A DNA stretch of 43,474 bases from Psychromonas ossibalaenae ATCC BAA-1528 (GCF_000381745.1 NZ_KB907008.1:1-43474), one strand, 5' to 3'; counted from the stretch's first letter, positions 1 to 9,294 are shown. A program made the numbers and translations. The notes: generated by a model not told the origin, from the letters alone.

Positions 1-2880
1 GACAGCGATTCGCTGCGCGTCACTAAGCTGCTGCAGACAGATGAACGTTTTGTGCTTTCCGGCAGCAAAGTAACCTACAACCCGGCAGGTTTTATCGGGG
101 TTGATTCCGCCACCTATGTGGTGGAAAATGAACGCGGCGGCTACGGTTTGGGATTAATAATGGTTAATGTGGCGGATGCTAATCCTCCCGTGCCTAATAA
201 TCCGCCGACAGCGAAGGGCTACACTCAAACAACCGACAGCGATACATCGGTGTCGTTGGATTTGAGTGCTTTGAAGCTTATCGGGGATGCCGACAACGAC
301 CCGCTTCGCGTGACGCTGCATAGCGGCGGCGGCCGCGCCAAGGTTTCCGGTCATGTCATCACTTATACTCCCAACGGGTTCATCGGCAGCGATGAAGTTG
401 TCTACCAGGTCAGTGACGGCCGCGGGGGAAATGCGGTTGCAACAATTGTGTATACCGTTTCAGATGCGGCGCCGGTTAATACGCCGCCGACGGCAGATCC
501 TCATAGCATTAACCTGACACTTAAGGAAGTGCTGTCTCAGCCTGTGCGCACCATTGATATCACCCCGCTGGTAAGTGATGCTGATGGCGATACACTCACT
601 GTGACGAATGTCTATGCCGGGGTTAACCCCGTGAGCATTGATGGCCCATTATCGGTTAAGTACACTGCGTCGGCCTCGGTAGAGATAGATCAGTTCACTT
701 ATGTGGTCAGTGATGGTCGGGGCGGTTTTGCGCTGAGTGCCATTACCGTGCACATCAGCAATGCGGCACCGGAGGCGCGGCCTGCGGCGCTAAGTATTGA
801 CCCGTACGACTCAAGCACACCGTCATTGTCTATCAACATGGCAGATTACACTTCAGACCCTGACGGAGATGCGTTGACGCTCACTCAGATCGGCAGTGTG
901 GCGTCTCCTGCGACGCTGACGCAAAGCGGACTGATACTGACCTACACCCCTAACGGCGCTTTGCGTACAGAGAATATCAGCTATACCGTCAGTGACGGGC
1001 AAAAGAGTGCCAGTAATGTCATCAGCATCATTTCAGCCTCGAAAAGTGCGTTACAGGCCAATGACATTGCCCTGCCTGCAATGGATATGGATGCCGCCAC
1101 GCAAGTAGTTGATGTATCAGCTTATGTCAACAGCAAAGCCGGCAGGCCGCTGGTTATCAGTAAGGTGTTTGGTGCAGGGCTGGGCAGCGTTACAGCGGAT
1201 GCCGGCACCCTGACCTTTACCTATACGCCGAATAACATCAGCTACGGTGAGGACACCTTCTATTACGAAGTAACGGATAATGAAGGGCGTTATGCTGCAG
1301 CGCGGGTAACGGTCTCACTTAATGAGCCGGCCAGCCCGGTTATTACCGACCTGCAGCTGAATTACGGCCCGGTGGTGACGGCCGTCATGACCTGCAGTAA
1401 TTGCGACACCAGTAGAACGGCTTACCAGTTTAATATAGCAGGAGTACTGGTAGGCACTAACAGCAATAGTTATCCATTAGCAGGGAACGATAAAGAGCAT
1501 AACATCGGTGTTTTGGTGACGGCAAAAAACCAATACTGCACCGCACAAAATAGCGGCGTGTCAGGGGGAAATGCCTGCAGGACCACCCAGAGTGAAATGG
1601 TGATAAAGCCGGCCTATGTGCAGGACATTTACAGCACTAATAGAGCCTTCGCAGCTGTTAAGTCTGACGGCTCTGTGGTGACCTGGGGACGGGAAGAGCA
1701 TGGCGGCGACAGCAGCGAGGTGCATAGCGAGCTTAGCAATGTGCAGCACATTTATGGCACTGCGAAGGCCTTCGCCGCTGTTAAGGCTGACGGCTCTGTG
1801 GTGACCTGGGGACATCCAAACAATGGCGGCAACAGCAACCCGGTGCAGACTGAACTTAGCAATGTGCTGCGCATTGTCAGCACTGACACTGCCTTCGCCG
1901 CTGTTAAGGCTGACGGCTCTGTGGTGACCTGGGGGGATGCAGACTATGGCGGCGACAGCCCTGAGCTTACCGATGTGCAGGACATTTACAGTAATGACTG
2001 GGCCTTCGCCGCTGTTAAGACTGACGGCTCTGTGGTGGCCTGGGGGGATGCAGAAAAAGGTGGCAGCATCAGCAAAGAAGTGCAGGACAAGCTTACCGAT
2101 GTGCAGCGCATTGTCAGCAATGACGATGCCTTCGCCGCTGTTAAGGCTGACGGCTCTGTGGTGGCCTGGGGGGATCCAGAAAAAGGCGGCAGCATCAGCA
2201 AAGAAGTGCAGGACAAGCTTACTAATGTGCAGCGCATTGTCAGCAATAAGAGTGCCTTTGCCGCTGTTAAGGCAGACGGCTCTGTGGTGACCTGGGGGGA
2301 TGCAGTCTATGGCGGCAACAGCAGCGCGGTGCAGAGCGATCTTCGCAATGTGCAGCGCATTTCCGCCACTTATAATTCCTTCGCTGCTGTTAGGGCTGAC
2401 GGCTCTGTGGTGACCTGGGGGGGGTCAGACTTTGGCGGCGACAGCGACGCAGTGCAGGCCCTGCTTACTGATGTGCAGCGCGTTTATGGCACTGGCTTTG
2501 CCTTCGCAGCTGTTAAGGCTGACGGCTCTGTGCTGACCTGGGGGCAGTCTTTCGGTGGTGGCGACAGCAGCCAAGTGGAGGACAAGCTTAAAGCTGGAGT
2601 GGTGAGCATTTCCAGCAATGACTATGTCTTCGCCGCTGTTAAGGCTGACGGCTCTGTGGTGACCTGGGGGCATCGAGGCTATGGCGGCGACAGCAGCGCG
2701 GTGCAGAGCGATCTTAGCAATGTACAGCGCATATATACCACTATTAGTGCCGTCGCCGCTGTTAAGGCTGACGGCTCTGTGGTGGCCTGGGGGGATGCAA
2801 ACTATGGCGGCGACAGCAGCGCGGTGCAGGAAGAGTTCATCTCAACAACAGAAATATACAAAAACTTAGACGTTAATTAA
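1..2880 (+). CDS. Giant secreted protein, C-terminal part: cadherin-like Ig domains plus RCC1-like repeats (5' partial)
   Basis: The reading frame is open from the first base, so the start lies outside the window; 959 codons are visible. The first ~440 visible residues hold one partial and four full Ig/cadherin-like modules of ~90 residues, each with a D-x-D-x-D calcium-type loop (DADNDP, DADGDT, DPDGDA), a YTPNGF-like strand and VSDGRGG or a variant. A linker of ~100 residues with four Cys follows, then ten ~41-residue repeats of the form AFAAVKADGSVVTWG...GGDSSAVQ, recalling RCC1/beta-propeller blades, and a short tail with no obvious sorting signal. Such proteins are usually exported adhesins or surface proteins; neither the export route nor the ligand is visible here. 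A small Ig-like secreted protein follows on the same strand. Domain class is fairly sure, function is not. Confidence 0.85.
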   Translation, partial: DSDSLRVTKLLQTDERFVLSGSKVTYNPAGFIGVDSATYVVENERGGYGLGLIMVNVADANPPVPNNPPTAKGYTQTTDSDTSVSLDLSALKLIGDADNDPLRVTLHSGGGRAKVSGHVITYTPNGFIGSDEVVYQVSDGRGGNAVATIVYTVSDAAPVNTPPTADPHSINLTLKEVLSQPVRTIDITPLVSDADGDTLTVTNVYAGVNPVSIDGPLSVKYTASASVEIDQFTYVVSDGRGGFALSAITVHISNAAPEARPAALSIDPYDSSTPSLSINMADYTSDPDGDALTLTQIGSVASPATLTQSGLILTYTPNGALRTENISYTVSDGQKSASNVISIISASKSALQANDIALPAMDMDAATQVVDVSAYVNSKAGRPLVISKVFGAGLGSVTADAGTLTFTYTPNNISYGEDTFYYEVTDNEGRYAAARVTVSLNEPASPVITDLQLNYGPVVTAVMTCSNCDTSRTAYQFNIAGVLVGTNSNSYPLAGNDKEHNIGVLVTAKNQYCTAQNSGVSGGNACRTTQSEMVIKPAYVQDIYSTNRAFAAVKSDGSVVTWGREEHGGDSSEVHSELSNVQHIYGTAKAFAAVKADGSVVTWGHPNNGGNSNPVQTELSNVLRIVSTDTAFAAVKADGSVVTWGDADYGGDSPELTDVQDIYSNDWAFAAVKTDGSVVAWGDAEKGGSISKEVQDKLTDVQRIVSNDDAFAAVKADGSVVAWGDPEKGGSISKEVQDKLTNVQRIVSNKSAFAAVKADGSVVTWGDAVYGGNSSAVQSDLRNVQRISATYNSFAAVRADGSVVTWGGSDFGGDSDAVQALLTDVQRVYGTGFAFAAVKADGSVLTWGQSFGGGDSSQVEDKLKAGVVSISSNDYVFAAVKADGSVVTWGHRGYGGDSSAVQSDLSNVQRIYTTISAVAAVKADGSVVAWGDANYGGDSSAVQEEFISTTEIYKNLDVN
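1636..2838 (+). repeat. Ten tandem RCC1-like coding repeats (~123 bp each)
   Basis: Ten units encode (T/N)xxAFAAVKADGSVVTWG followed by a variable stretch, GG(D/N)S, then (L)xNVQRI. The DNA core for AVKADGSVVTWG is almost invariant between units, which points to recent amplification or gene conversion. Unit 3 is shortened. Units 4 and 5 share the insert GGSISKEVQDKL and are nearly identical over ~126 bp, so they look like the newest duplication. The unit is shorter than the 50-60 residues of eukaryotic RCC1 blades. Confidence 0.85.
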
Positions 2881-2886
2881 TCCAAA

Positions 2887-2917
2887 GCTCCGCCGGTAAA
2901 TATTTGTCTGGCGGGGC
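2887..2917 (+). terminator. Likely terminator hairpin after the giant surface protein
   Basis: GCTCCGCC pairs with GGCGGGGC (8 bp, one G-U) around a 15-base loop, 6 bases after the stop codon. The T content downstream is modest (acttcttcacttt), so this may be a weak terminator. Confidence 0.5.
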
Positions 2918-3159
2918 ACTTCTTCACTTTACCTCTGCCCGGAATAAAATTTCAATTCAATTGAACTAGGGCCTGATTTTCAACTTTAAGACCATGCTTT
3001 GGTGCCGTTTTTAGCCAGCCCTTCTTCATCGCTAAGTCTGAAAATGAAACATAATCAAAAAATTTCCTTACCCGGCCCATTAACAAAATGTTACAAAACG
3101 TGACTTGCGTCACAAAAGCGCTGACGTATACTCCATTTTTTGATTTGCCGGGAGACACG

Positions 3160-3819
3160 ATGAGATACTTTATAATAATAGCTTTCCTACTGCTGAGCGT
3201 ATGCGGCGGAACGGCATCACAAATAGAGCAGAAGTCCCCCCACCCGGGACTAAGTATCAGTAATATTCAAGTCAGCTATGCGCCGCAGGGTTGTATCACT
3301 CCTGCCGTCAGCGGACAGCTGGGCAATATAAATTATGCACTGGCAGATGGTGCACTTAATGACGTTGTGCGAATCAATCCGCAGACACAAAGTCTGACCA
3401 TATTAAATGCCGGCACAACTCAGCTGATCGTGACTGACAGCGGTAACGACCTGTACAAACCGGCCCGCAGTACATTGACTGTCACCGTCAGCAAAGCACA
3501 GCCTCAGCCCCTGACCAGTAGCGATCTGGCTTATGCATATGCAGAAGGAATTATTCATCAGGTTAAGATCAGCGGCGCTAAAGGACAGTTAAATTATGCA
3601 CTGAGTCCGGGTTATGCCGATGATGTTGTCAAAATAGGCAGTGCAGGTTCACTGCTGATCTGGCAGACAGGAGAAACGCAGATCACGGTTAAAGACGACG
3701 GCGGACGTAATTTCCTGCCTGCAGAAACTCAGTTTAAAATAACCATAAATCAAGCAGAATCTGAACCGGCACTGTATACAGATATCAGCCACAAAGCCTG
3801 GTGGTACGGCAGAGGCTGA
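3160..3819 (+). CDS. Small secreted protein with two bacterial Ig-like segments
   Basis: 219 residues from the ATG preceded by GGGAGA; an upstream in-frame start at 3088 has no ribosome site and would put 24 residues before the signal peptide. Residues 1-20 form a signal peptide (FIIIAFLLLSVCGG). Two similar ~80-residue segments follow, each with GQLNYAL / GNINYAL, then DDVVKI or NDVVRI, a threonine-rich turn, and a strand ending LTVTVSKAQ / FKITINQAE. This resembles Big_2-type Ig folds in bacterial surface proteins. No catalytic motif was seen. It probably belongs with the Ig-rich giant protein just upstream, but that is inference from proximity. A short GC-rich stretch followed by T6 at about 3876-3901 may end transcription. 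Confidence 0.7.
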   Translation: MRYFIIIAFLLLSVCGGTASQIEQKSPHPGLSISNIQVSYAPQGCITPAVSGQLGNINYALADGALNDVVRINPQTQSLTILNAGTTQLIVTDSGNDLYKPARSTLTVTVSKAQPQPLTSSDLAYAYAEGIIHQVKISGAKGQLNYALSPGYADDVVKIGSAGSLLIWQTGETQITVKDDGGRNFLPAETQFKITINQAESEPALYTDISHKAWWYGRG

Positions 3820-3921
3820 TAATAATCAAAGATGGATAGACTTCACTGTAGAATAACAGATAGTTTAACAGTATCCTCCGATGATCCGCCGGGGCTTTTT
3901 TGTCAAAATCAACAACACGGA

Positions 3922-3965
3922 TAAAATCTATATCATTGACAATTTTTCCCTGCCGTTTTCACAAT
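3922..3965 (+). promoter_or_regulatory. Candidate sigma-70 promoter overlapping a weak Fur-like site
   Basis: TTGACA at 3936-3941 is followed 18 bases later by CACAAT (3960-3965). The -35 hexamer overlaps a sequence (3922-3940) matching the 19-bp Fur consensus at about 11 positions, including ATCATT. The placement upstream of the ABC exporter and the strong Fur box before the next gene make iron control plausible, but the site is poor. Confidence 0.35.
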
Positions 3966-3996
3966 TTTTCTTCTCTATTCTTTGATTATCAGTACA

Positions 3997-5829
3997 ATGC
4001 TGACAAACATGCGAATAGGAATCATTCCCACCTTGAAAAATAATAACAACGAAAATATTAACTGGCATTGGTTAGTCAACCAGGCAAAACAGTATAAAAC
4101 CCGTCTGCTCTGGGCAAATATCATTGCTCTTATTGCCACCACAATCAGTGTACCGATCCCATTATTAATGCCGTTAATGGTTGACGAAATACTGCTTAAG
4201 AACCCGGCAGCAGGTGTTAATTTTATTAATCATTTTTTACCTGAGCAGCTGCAGCAGCCGGCTAATTATATTGTGATTATCTTTCTGTGTGTGATTGTGA
4301 TGCGTACGCTCAGCCAGCTGCTGAATATTCTGCAGAGCCGTCAATTTACCCTGGTTTCTAAAACCATTACCTGCACGATCCGCACTAAAATGATCGATAA
4401 ATTAGGACGGATCAGTATCCGTCAGTATGAAACCCGCGGCAGCGGCGGCATTAACTCGCATATCGTCACGGATATTGAAACCATAGATAAATTTATCGGT
4501 ACCACTTTAAGCCGTTTTATTGTCAGTTTATTAACAATTATTGGTACTGCGGCCATTTTATTGTGGATAGATTTATATTTAGGTCTATTTATTTTATTAG
4601 TTAACCCCTTTGTGGTGTACTTTTCACGTAAGTTAGGCGCACGGGTAAAAAATCTAAAAAAGAAAGAGAATCAAGCATTTGAAAAGTTTCAAAACCGCTT
4701 AATCGAAATCTTAGACGGCATTTATCAACTGCGTGCTTCGAATCGTGAAAAGGACTTTTTAAACGAGCTTAAAGAGCAAGCCGATGATATTCGCAGCAGT
4801 GCAGATAAATACGCCTGGCAGAGTGAAGCGGCCAGCCGCAGTTCATTCTTATTATTCCTGTTAGGTTTTGAATTGTTCCGGGCTGCGGCCATGCTGATGG
4901 TATTATTCAGTGATTTAAGTATCGGAGAAATCTTTGCCGTATTCGGCTACCTGTGGTTTATGTTATCGCCGGTACAGGAGCTGTTAAGCATGCAGTTCTC
5001 CTGGTACAGCGCCTCTGCCGCTATTAAACGCGTTAACACCCTGCTGCAGGTGGAGGAGGAACAGCGCCCGCCAAGTAAAGTAAACCCGTTTATTAACAGC
5101 CGGGCAGCCGAAGTCTGCATACGTAATATTAACTTTTCCTACGATAATGAAAATCGAGTATTAAATAATTTATCATTAACCATTCCTGCCGGTAAAAAAA
5201 TTGCGCTGGTCGGCTCCAGCGGAGGAGGCAAGTCCACTCTGATCCAGCTCCTGCTCGGTGTTTATCAGCACAGCAGCGGGGAAATTTTATTTAACGGTGA
5301 AAAAAGCACGGATATTGGTTTTGATATTATCCGCGATAACATATCTGTGGTACTGCAGCAGCCGGTATTATTCAATGATACATTGCGTCATAACCTGGCG
5401 CTTGGCGCTGATTACACGGATCAGCAGTTATGGAAAGCGCTGCAGGTGGCACAGCTTGATGATGTAATGGCACAGCTCAGCGAAGGTTTAGACACCCAGC
5501 TCGGACGTCAAGGTATTCGTCTCTCCGGCGGACAGCGTCAGCGTGTTGCTATCGCACGTATGGTTTTAAGCGATCCGAAATTTGTTATCTTAGATGAAGC
5601 CACCTCGGCACTGGATACCGCCACAGAAAGCGCCCTTCACCATGCACTTAATACTTTCTTAAACGGACGAACCACACTGATTGTCGCGCACCGCTTATCA
5701 GCGGTAAAACAAGCCGATATTATTTATGTTTTAGAAGACGGACAGATAACCCAGTCTGGGAAACATACTGATTTAGTAAAAACAGAGGGTCTCTACCAGA
5801 CTCTCTACGGAACAATTCAGGCGGCATAG
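3997..5829 (+). CDS. ABC exporter half-transporter (fused permease-ATPase)
   Basis: About 610 residues, the usual length for a homodimeric MsbA-like exporter with an N-terminal six-helix membrane domain and a C-terminal ATPase. Visible motifs: Walker A GSSGGGKS (residues 406-413), signature LSGGQ (509-513), Walker B ILDEA (D533, E534), and the switch His in IVAHRLS. The N-terminus is uncertain: TTG at 3982, ATG at 3997 and ATG at 4009 are in frame and none has a good ribosome site. The gene lies directly before a TonB-dependent heme-type receptor on the same strand, so a role in exporting a heme- or iron-linked molecule (or a siderophore) is plausible; the substrate cannot be read from the sequence. 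A hairpin separates the two genes, so they are probably not one simple operon. Confidence 0.88.
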   Translation: MLTNMRIGIIPTLKNNNNENINWHWLVNQAKQYKTRLLWANIIALIATTISVPIPLLMPLMVDEILLKNPAAGVNFINHFLPEQLQQPANYIVIIFLCVIVMRTLSQLLNILQSRQFTLVSKTITCTIRTKMIDKLGRISIRQYETRGSGGINSHIVTDIETIDKFIGTTLSRFIVSLLTIIGTAAILLWIDLYLGLFILLVNPFVVYFSRKLGARVKNLKKKENQAFEKFQNRLIEILDGIYQLRASNREKDFLNELKEQADDIRSSADKYAWQSEAASRSSFLLFLLGFELFRAAAMLMVLFSDLSIGEIFAVFGYLWFMLSPVQELLSMQFSWYSASAAIKRVNTLLQVEEEQRPPSKVNPFINSRAAEVCIRNINFSYDNENRVLNNLSLTIPAGKKIALVGSSGGGKSTLIQLLLGVYQHSSGEILFNGEKSTDIGFDIIRDNISVVLQQPVLFNDTLRHNLALGADYTDQQLWKALQVAQLDDVMAQLSEGLDTQLGRQGIRLSGGQRQRVAIARMVLSDPKFVILDEATSALDTATESALHHALNTFLNGRTTLIVAHRLSAVKQADIIYVLEDGQITQSGKHTDLVKTEGLYQTLYGTIQAA

Positions 5830-5846
5830 TAATATCATCTCCGATA

Positions 5847-5873
5847 AGAAAGCCCTTAATATATGGGCTTTCT
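5847..5873 (+). terminator. Perfect 9-bp hairpin between ABC exporter and receptor
   Basis: AGAAAGCCC pairs perfectly with GGGCTTTCT around a 9-base AT loop, 18 bases after the exporter stop. There is no long T-run beyond the CTTTCT of the stem itself, so termination may be partial. Confidence 0.5.
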
Positions 5874-5943
5874 AGACAATCAGCAGGCGTACAGAAAAGC
5901 AGCTCGACAGCTGTTAAAATAAAAAGTTTCCTTTTTTGATGAA

Positions 5944-5962
5944 AATGATAGTAATTATCATT
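5944..5962. promoter_or_regulatory. Fur box upstream of the TonB-dependent receptor
   Basis: AATGATA-GTAAT-TATCATT is a 19-bp site with perfect 7-bp arms, close to the Fur consensus GATAATGATAATCATTATC. It lies 53 bp before the receptor start, the usual place for iron repression. The same 7-bp arms recur at 29519-29537 in the hut/ton promoter region. Confidence 0.88.
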
Positions 5963-6015
5963 CGCATTAAATATACTGCACGGCATCACTAATCAATGAC
6001 GCTTAAGGAAATAAG

Positions 6016-8190
6016 ATGTCGGCTAAAAAAAGTATATTATGCACAGCAGTCTTAATGGCTTTATCAACTAACAGTTACGCGGCGCAGGTAAGTACATTTG
6101 ATGAAGTCGTTGTTTCAGCAACTCGTACCGAACAGAGTATTAACGATGTTTCCAGTTCCATCAGCACCGTTTCAGCTGAAACTATCGATAAAACCATGGC
6201 CGGCGATCTGAAGGAAGCGCTGCAGTATACTCCGGGTGTTAATGTTAACGGCTCCGGACGTTTCGGCATGTCCGGCATCAATATTCGCGGCATGGATGAC
6301 AGCCGGGTAAAAATGATGGTTGACGGTGTATCGCTGCCTGCACCTTATAATCCAGGCTCTAATGAGCAGCGTAAATACCCGAGTACCATCGAAGTAGATA
6401 CACTGCAGGCTATCGAAGTAAATAAAGGCCCTTCTTCGAGCTTATACGGCTCAGATGCACTTGGCGGTGCAGTTTTAATGCGCACTAAAAACCCGGAAGA
6501 TCTGTTAAAAACAGAGGGTAATGAGCATGCTTTTTCAGTAAAAACCGGTTATGACAGCGTAGACAGCAGCAGTAAAACGACTGCTTCTTGGGCAATGCGA
6601 GAAGATAAATTAGAAACACTGCTGATGCTGACCTACAAAAACGGTGATGAATATCAGACTCATAGTGACGGTGCAGATATTATTGGCGAAGAGCGCGGCG
6701 CGGCAGATCCTGCAGAGCAGGAAATAGGCAATGTACTGGCAAAATCCTTTTACCAGCTTAATCAGCAGCATCGTTTGGGTTTAACCTTTGAATATTATCA
6801 GCAGAAATATAATGAAGATGAACTGTCTAACGAAGGTGCTTCAATCATGTCTGGTAATACACCGCTGATCACCTACACGGACAATTACAACGAAGATACC
6901 ACTACACGACTGCGTGTCGGTTTTGAGCATCAGTGGCAGGCAGATAATCAACTGTTTGATTCTTTAGACTGGAAAATTAACCTGCAGCAGACTGAATCCT
7001 TGTCAAAAAATTACGATACCTCCACCGGTATGATGGGCAGCGGCAAACGTCTGCGCGAACGCGGGGCCGAAGATAACTCCATTCAGTTTGATGCACAGTT
7101 TGATAAATTAATTGAGGCTTCAAACAGTTATCACCAGATAACCTACGGTGCTAGTTTCCTGAATAATCAATTCAGCACAAGCAATGTTGACTACAAATAC
7201 GACCTGGGCACCGTGGCTCCCGGCCATACCGATATGCCCGACGCGACACTGCAGCAGTGGGGAGTCTTTGTACAGGATCAGGCATTCCTCTTAGAAGAAA
7301 GGCTGGTTCTCACAGCCGGTTTACGTTATGACTCCTTTGAGGCGTCGCCGGAAACCAATGATGGTTTCAGCACAGAATATCCCGACAGTAAAAGTGATGC
7401 ATTTACTGCTAAATTAGGCTCAGTTTACCACTTCAGCGAAAGCTTCAGCGGTTTTGCGCAGATCAGTCAGGGCTTTAAAGCGCCAACTATCTATGATCTT
7501 TATTACTTCTATGACAGCGGTGCCGTCATTGATCCTAATCCAGACCTTAAACCTGAATCGAGCATTGCTTACGAAACGGGCATACGTGCACACTCTGATG
7601 CAGCACGAGTGGAGTTAGCAGTATTCTACAATGACTACACAGATTTCATTGCTCAGAAATACCTGGGAAAAACTATAGATAACGGTCAGGAAAAAGACCA
7701 TTATACTAAAGAAAATATCGGCAGTGCTGAGATTTACGGTGTGGAATTCAGCTCAACGGTGCTGCTGGATAAAGCATTTAATGCGCCGCAGGGTACCTAC
7801 AGCAAATTCAGCGCGACTTATACCGAAGGTTACAATAAAGACACAGATCAGGCGCTGGACAGCGTTGCTCCGTTAACAGCTAATCTAGGGTTTGGTTATG
7901 ATGCGCCTAACGGCAAAGGCGGCGCCTTATTAAATATTAATATGGTTGCCGGTAAAGACGACTGGTCAGAGCCTAATATTCAGTCTGTTGCAGGTTATAC
8001 AGTGGTTGATTTAACCGCTTATTACCGACCGCATCAAGATGTCACTATCCGTGGCGGACTGTTTAACGCCTTTGATAAGCAGTACTGGTTATATGATGAT
8101 GTCAGCGGTGTTGAAAACGGTGATTCAGGTGTAGACCGTAAAGCACAGGCAGGCCGTAACTGGGGAGTAAATGCTTCCTGGGATTTCTAA
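6016..8190 (+). CDS. TonB-dependent outer-membrane heme/hemoglobin-type receptor (HutA-like)
   Basis: 724 residues with a signal peptide (to about residue 22, SYA) and a TonB box (DEVVVSATRTEQ) right after it. A plug domain follows with GINIRGMDDSRVKMMVDG and a GPSSSLYGSDALGGAV segment, then a long beta-barrel ending in Phe (ASWDF), as outer-membrane barrels do. The barrel carries FKAPTIYDLYYF and NPDLKPES, matching the FRAP and NPNL boxes of heme/hemoglobin receptors. The start is supported by AAGGAA six bases upstream. A Fur box precedes it and a strong terminator follows. With the hut system 20 kb away this is best read as the outer-membrane heme receptor, but another iron chelate is possible. 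Its last 155 bp recur at 10575-10729. Confidence 0.87.
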   Translation: MSAKKSILCTAVLMALSTNSYAAQVSTFDEVVVSATRTEQSINDVSSSISTVSAETIDKTMAGDLKEALQYTPGVNVNGSGRFGMSGINIRGMDDSRVKMMVDGVSLPAPYNPGSNEQRKYPSTIEVDTLQAIEVNKGPSSSLYGSDALGGAVLMRTKNPEDLLKTEGNEHAFSVKTGYDSVDSSSKTTASWAMREDKLETLLMLTYKNGDEYQTHSDGADIIGEERGAADPAEQEIGNVLAKSFYQLNQQHRLGLTFEYYQQKYNEDELSNEGASIMSGNTPLITYTDNYNEDTTTRLRVGFEHQWQADNQLFDSLDWKINLQQTESLSKNYDTSTGMMGSGKRLRERGAEDNSIQFDAQFDKLIEASNSYHQITYGASFLNNQFSTSNVDYKYDLGTVAPGHTDMPDATLQQWGVFVQDQAFLLEERLVLTAGLRYDSFEASPETNDGFSTEYPDSKSDAFTAKLGSVYHFSESFSGFAQISQGFKAPTIYDLYYFYDSGAVIDPNPDLKPESSIAYETGIRAHSDAARVELAVFYNDYTDFIAQKYLGKTIDNGQEKDHYTKENIGSAEIYGVEFSSTVLLDKAFNAPQGTYSKFSATYTEGYNKDTDQALDSVAPLTANLGFGYDAPNGKGGALLNINMVAGKDDWSEPNIQSVAGYTVVDLTAYYRPHQDVTIRGGLFNAFDKQYWLYDDVSGVENGDSGVDRKAQAGRNWGVNASWDF

Positions 8191-8241
8191 TCCTCTGAAT
8201 TGAAGATTAACCCGTTGAAATAATAAGTTATTTAATCAGAA

Positions 8242-8273
8242 GCCCTGAGTCTAAACAGATTCGGGGCTTTTTT
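8242..8273 (+). terminator. Strong rho-independent terminator of the receptor gene
   Basis: GCCCTGAGTCT pairs with AGATTCGGGGC (11 bp with G-U pairs) around AAAC and is followed by T6. A nearly identical terminator follows the receptor-tail remnant at 10780-10811. Confidence 0.9.
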
Positions 8274-8429
8274 GTTTGCTTTTTCATACTCGAACGGAAC
8301 AAGCAACTGCTTAGCGGATTTGATTATTGGTTGGCTTTCGCCTGTAGCGCCTGGTTGAACTTTCATTGCTGGTAGTTGACTAGACGATGAGAAACCGAAA
8401 CGTAGTTTCGCAGTTCGAGGGAGTCATGT

Positions 8430-8529
8430 TCTTTCAACAGCAAAGGAGAAGTAAGCAAGGGAATGCCGTTCCTAACGTTTTTTATTCTAATCCGCCTAAT
8501 AACTTCTTAACGCACTGGCTTGGACAGCA
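8430..8529 (+). repeat. Copy A of a duplicated ~100-bp intergenic block
   Basis: From TCTTTCAACAG to CTTGGACAGCA this block matches 10943-11041 with scattered substitutions (shared GAAGTAAGCAAG, ATTCTAATCCGC, CTTGGACAGCA). Both copies lie downstream of a receptor 3' end plus the same terminator. It is either the rest of one segmental duplication or a dispersed intergenic repeat. Confidence 0.75.
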
Positions 8530-8779
8530 AATACTTTGTGGTTCAGATCTTGTTTTAATGTAAATAAAAGCTGCTCACAAGGTCATTTTTACGCAATTGC
8601 ATATAATATACATCTCATATAAAACAATAAAATATAAAACCACAACCTGTTGCACTCAATTTTTTATGCTTGACATTCCTGAGCACAAAACAATACAGCC
8701 ATTCGACTCCCTGTCCGAAAGGGCATAGCCCAACGTTCACGCATGACGCGTAACCAATTGAATTTACGTACATATGTTA

Positions 8780-8794
8780 TTATACCAGGTATAA
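8780..8794. promoter_or_regulatory. Perfect 15-bp palindrome, possible operator
   Basis: TTATACC-A-GGTATAA has perfect 7-bp arms. It lies about 230 bp before the small peptide gene. It could be an operator, but its outer bases also resemble the TATACC/GGTATA ends of the MITE at 12011-12175, so a mobile-element scar is an alternative. Confidence 0.35.
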
Positions 8795-9026
8795 ATCATC
8801 AAGGAACAGCGATCTTCCTGAGAGCGAGTATTTTATGCTCTAGCCCACCCCCAACCTCATATAGGTAATTAATTGAGAAGTGTAAAGACATAGATTTTAT
8901 GTTTTATATACGATTTTAATGTGCTTTAATGTCCACACTTATTTATCGAGACGAAATAAGATTTACGGAATCAGGTGTCCTTATAAAGGCAACTGCAAAT
9001 AAACACGGATTTTAAGGATATATGTT

Positions 9027-9278
9027 ATGAAAAAAATATTAATTACTACGGCATTAGTTACTACTCTATTTTCTGCAGGTGTTTTTGCAGATGGGGACTT
9101 AGAAGTTAAGAAAAACGGAGTTAATGCTTTAGCAACAATATCGCAGCTGAATACGTCTAATATTCGCCCCCCTTTTGATACAGACAGCTCAGTCTCTCCC
9201 ATATGTGTTGAATTATGCCGAGTATCAAGTCCGCCGAGCTGTGAATGCAATAATTCAGGGACCAATCCTTGGCAATAG
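9027..9278 (+). CDS. Small secreted Cys-containing peptide, unknown
   Basis: 83 residues. The start has AAGGA 10 bases upstream. Residues 1-21 are a clean signal peptide (MKKILITTALVTTLFSAGVFA, cleavage likely after FA), leaving a ~62-residue mature peptide. The C-terminal third has four Cys (C-x3-C, then C-x-C), with Pro, Ser and Asn residues, ending in NPWQ. I recognise no family. It stands alone, flanked by a gene-free upstream stretch and a good hairpin right after the stop. A periplasmic or secreted peptide with two disulfides would fit; no immunity or export gene is adjacent, so I do not call it a microcin. Expression signals make it more likely real than a chance frame. Confidence 0.6.
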   Translation: MKKILITTALVTTLFSAGVFADGDLEVKKNGVNALATISQLNTSNIRPPFDTDSSVSPICVELCRVSSPPSCECNNSGTNPWQ

Positions 9279-9294
9279 CCATAATTGTTCCGCT

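Larger units (their letters stand above)
8274..9026. other. Long gene-free stretch between receptor and small peptide gene
   Basis: About 750 bp with no convincing reading frame. It holds the 100-bp block also found at 10943-11041, a perfect TTATACC-A-GGTATAA palindrome (8780-8794) and AT-rich DNA just before the peptide gene. The rest shows nothing I recognise. Confidence 0.6.

Noticed and set aside
1937-2673. Alternative frames inside the RCC1-like repeat gene
   Set aside because: Same repeat artefact; the main frame has the clear domain pattern and runs through the whole region.
9027-9278. Bacteriocin or toxin-antitoxin system at the small secreted peptide
   Set aside because: No immunity, export or antitoxin gene is adjacent, and there is no double-Gly leader; only a secreted peptide is supported.
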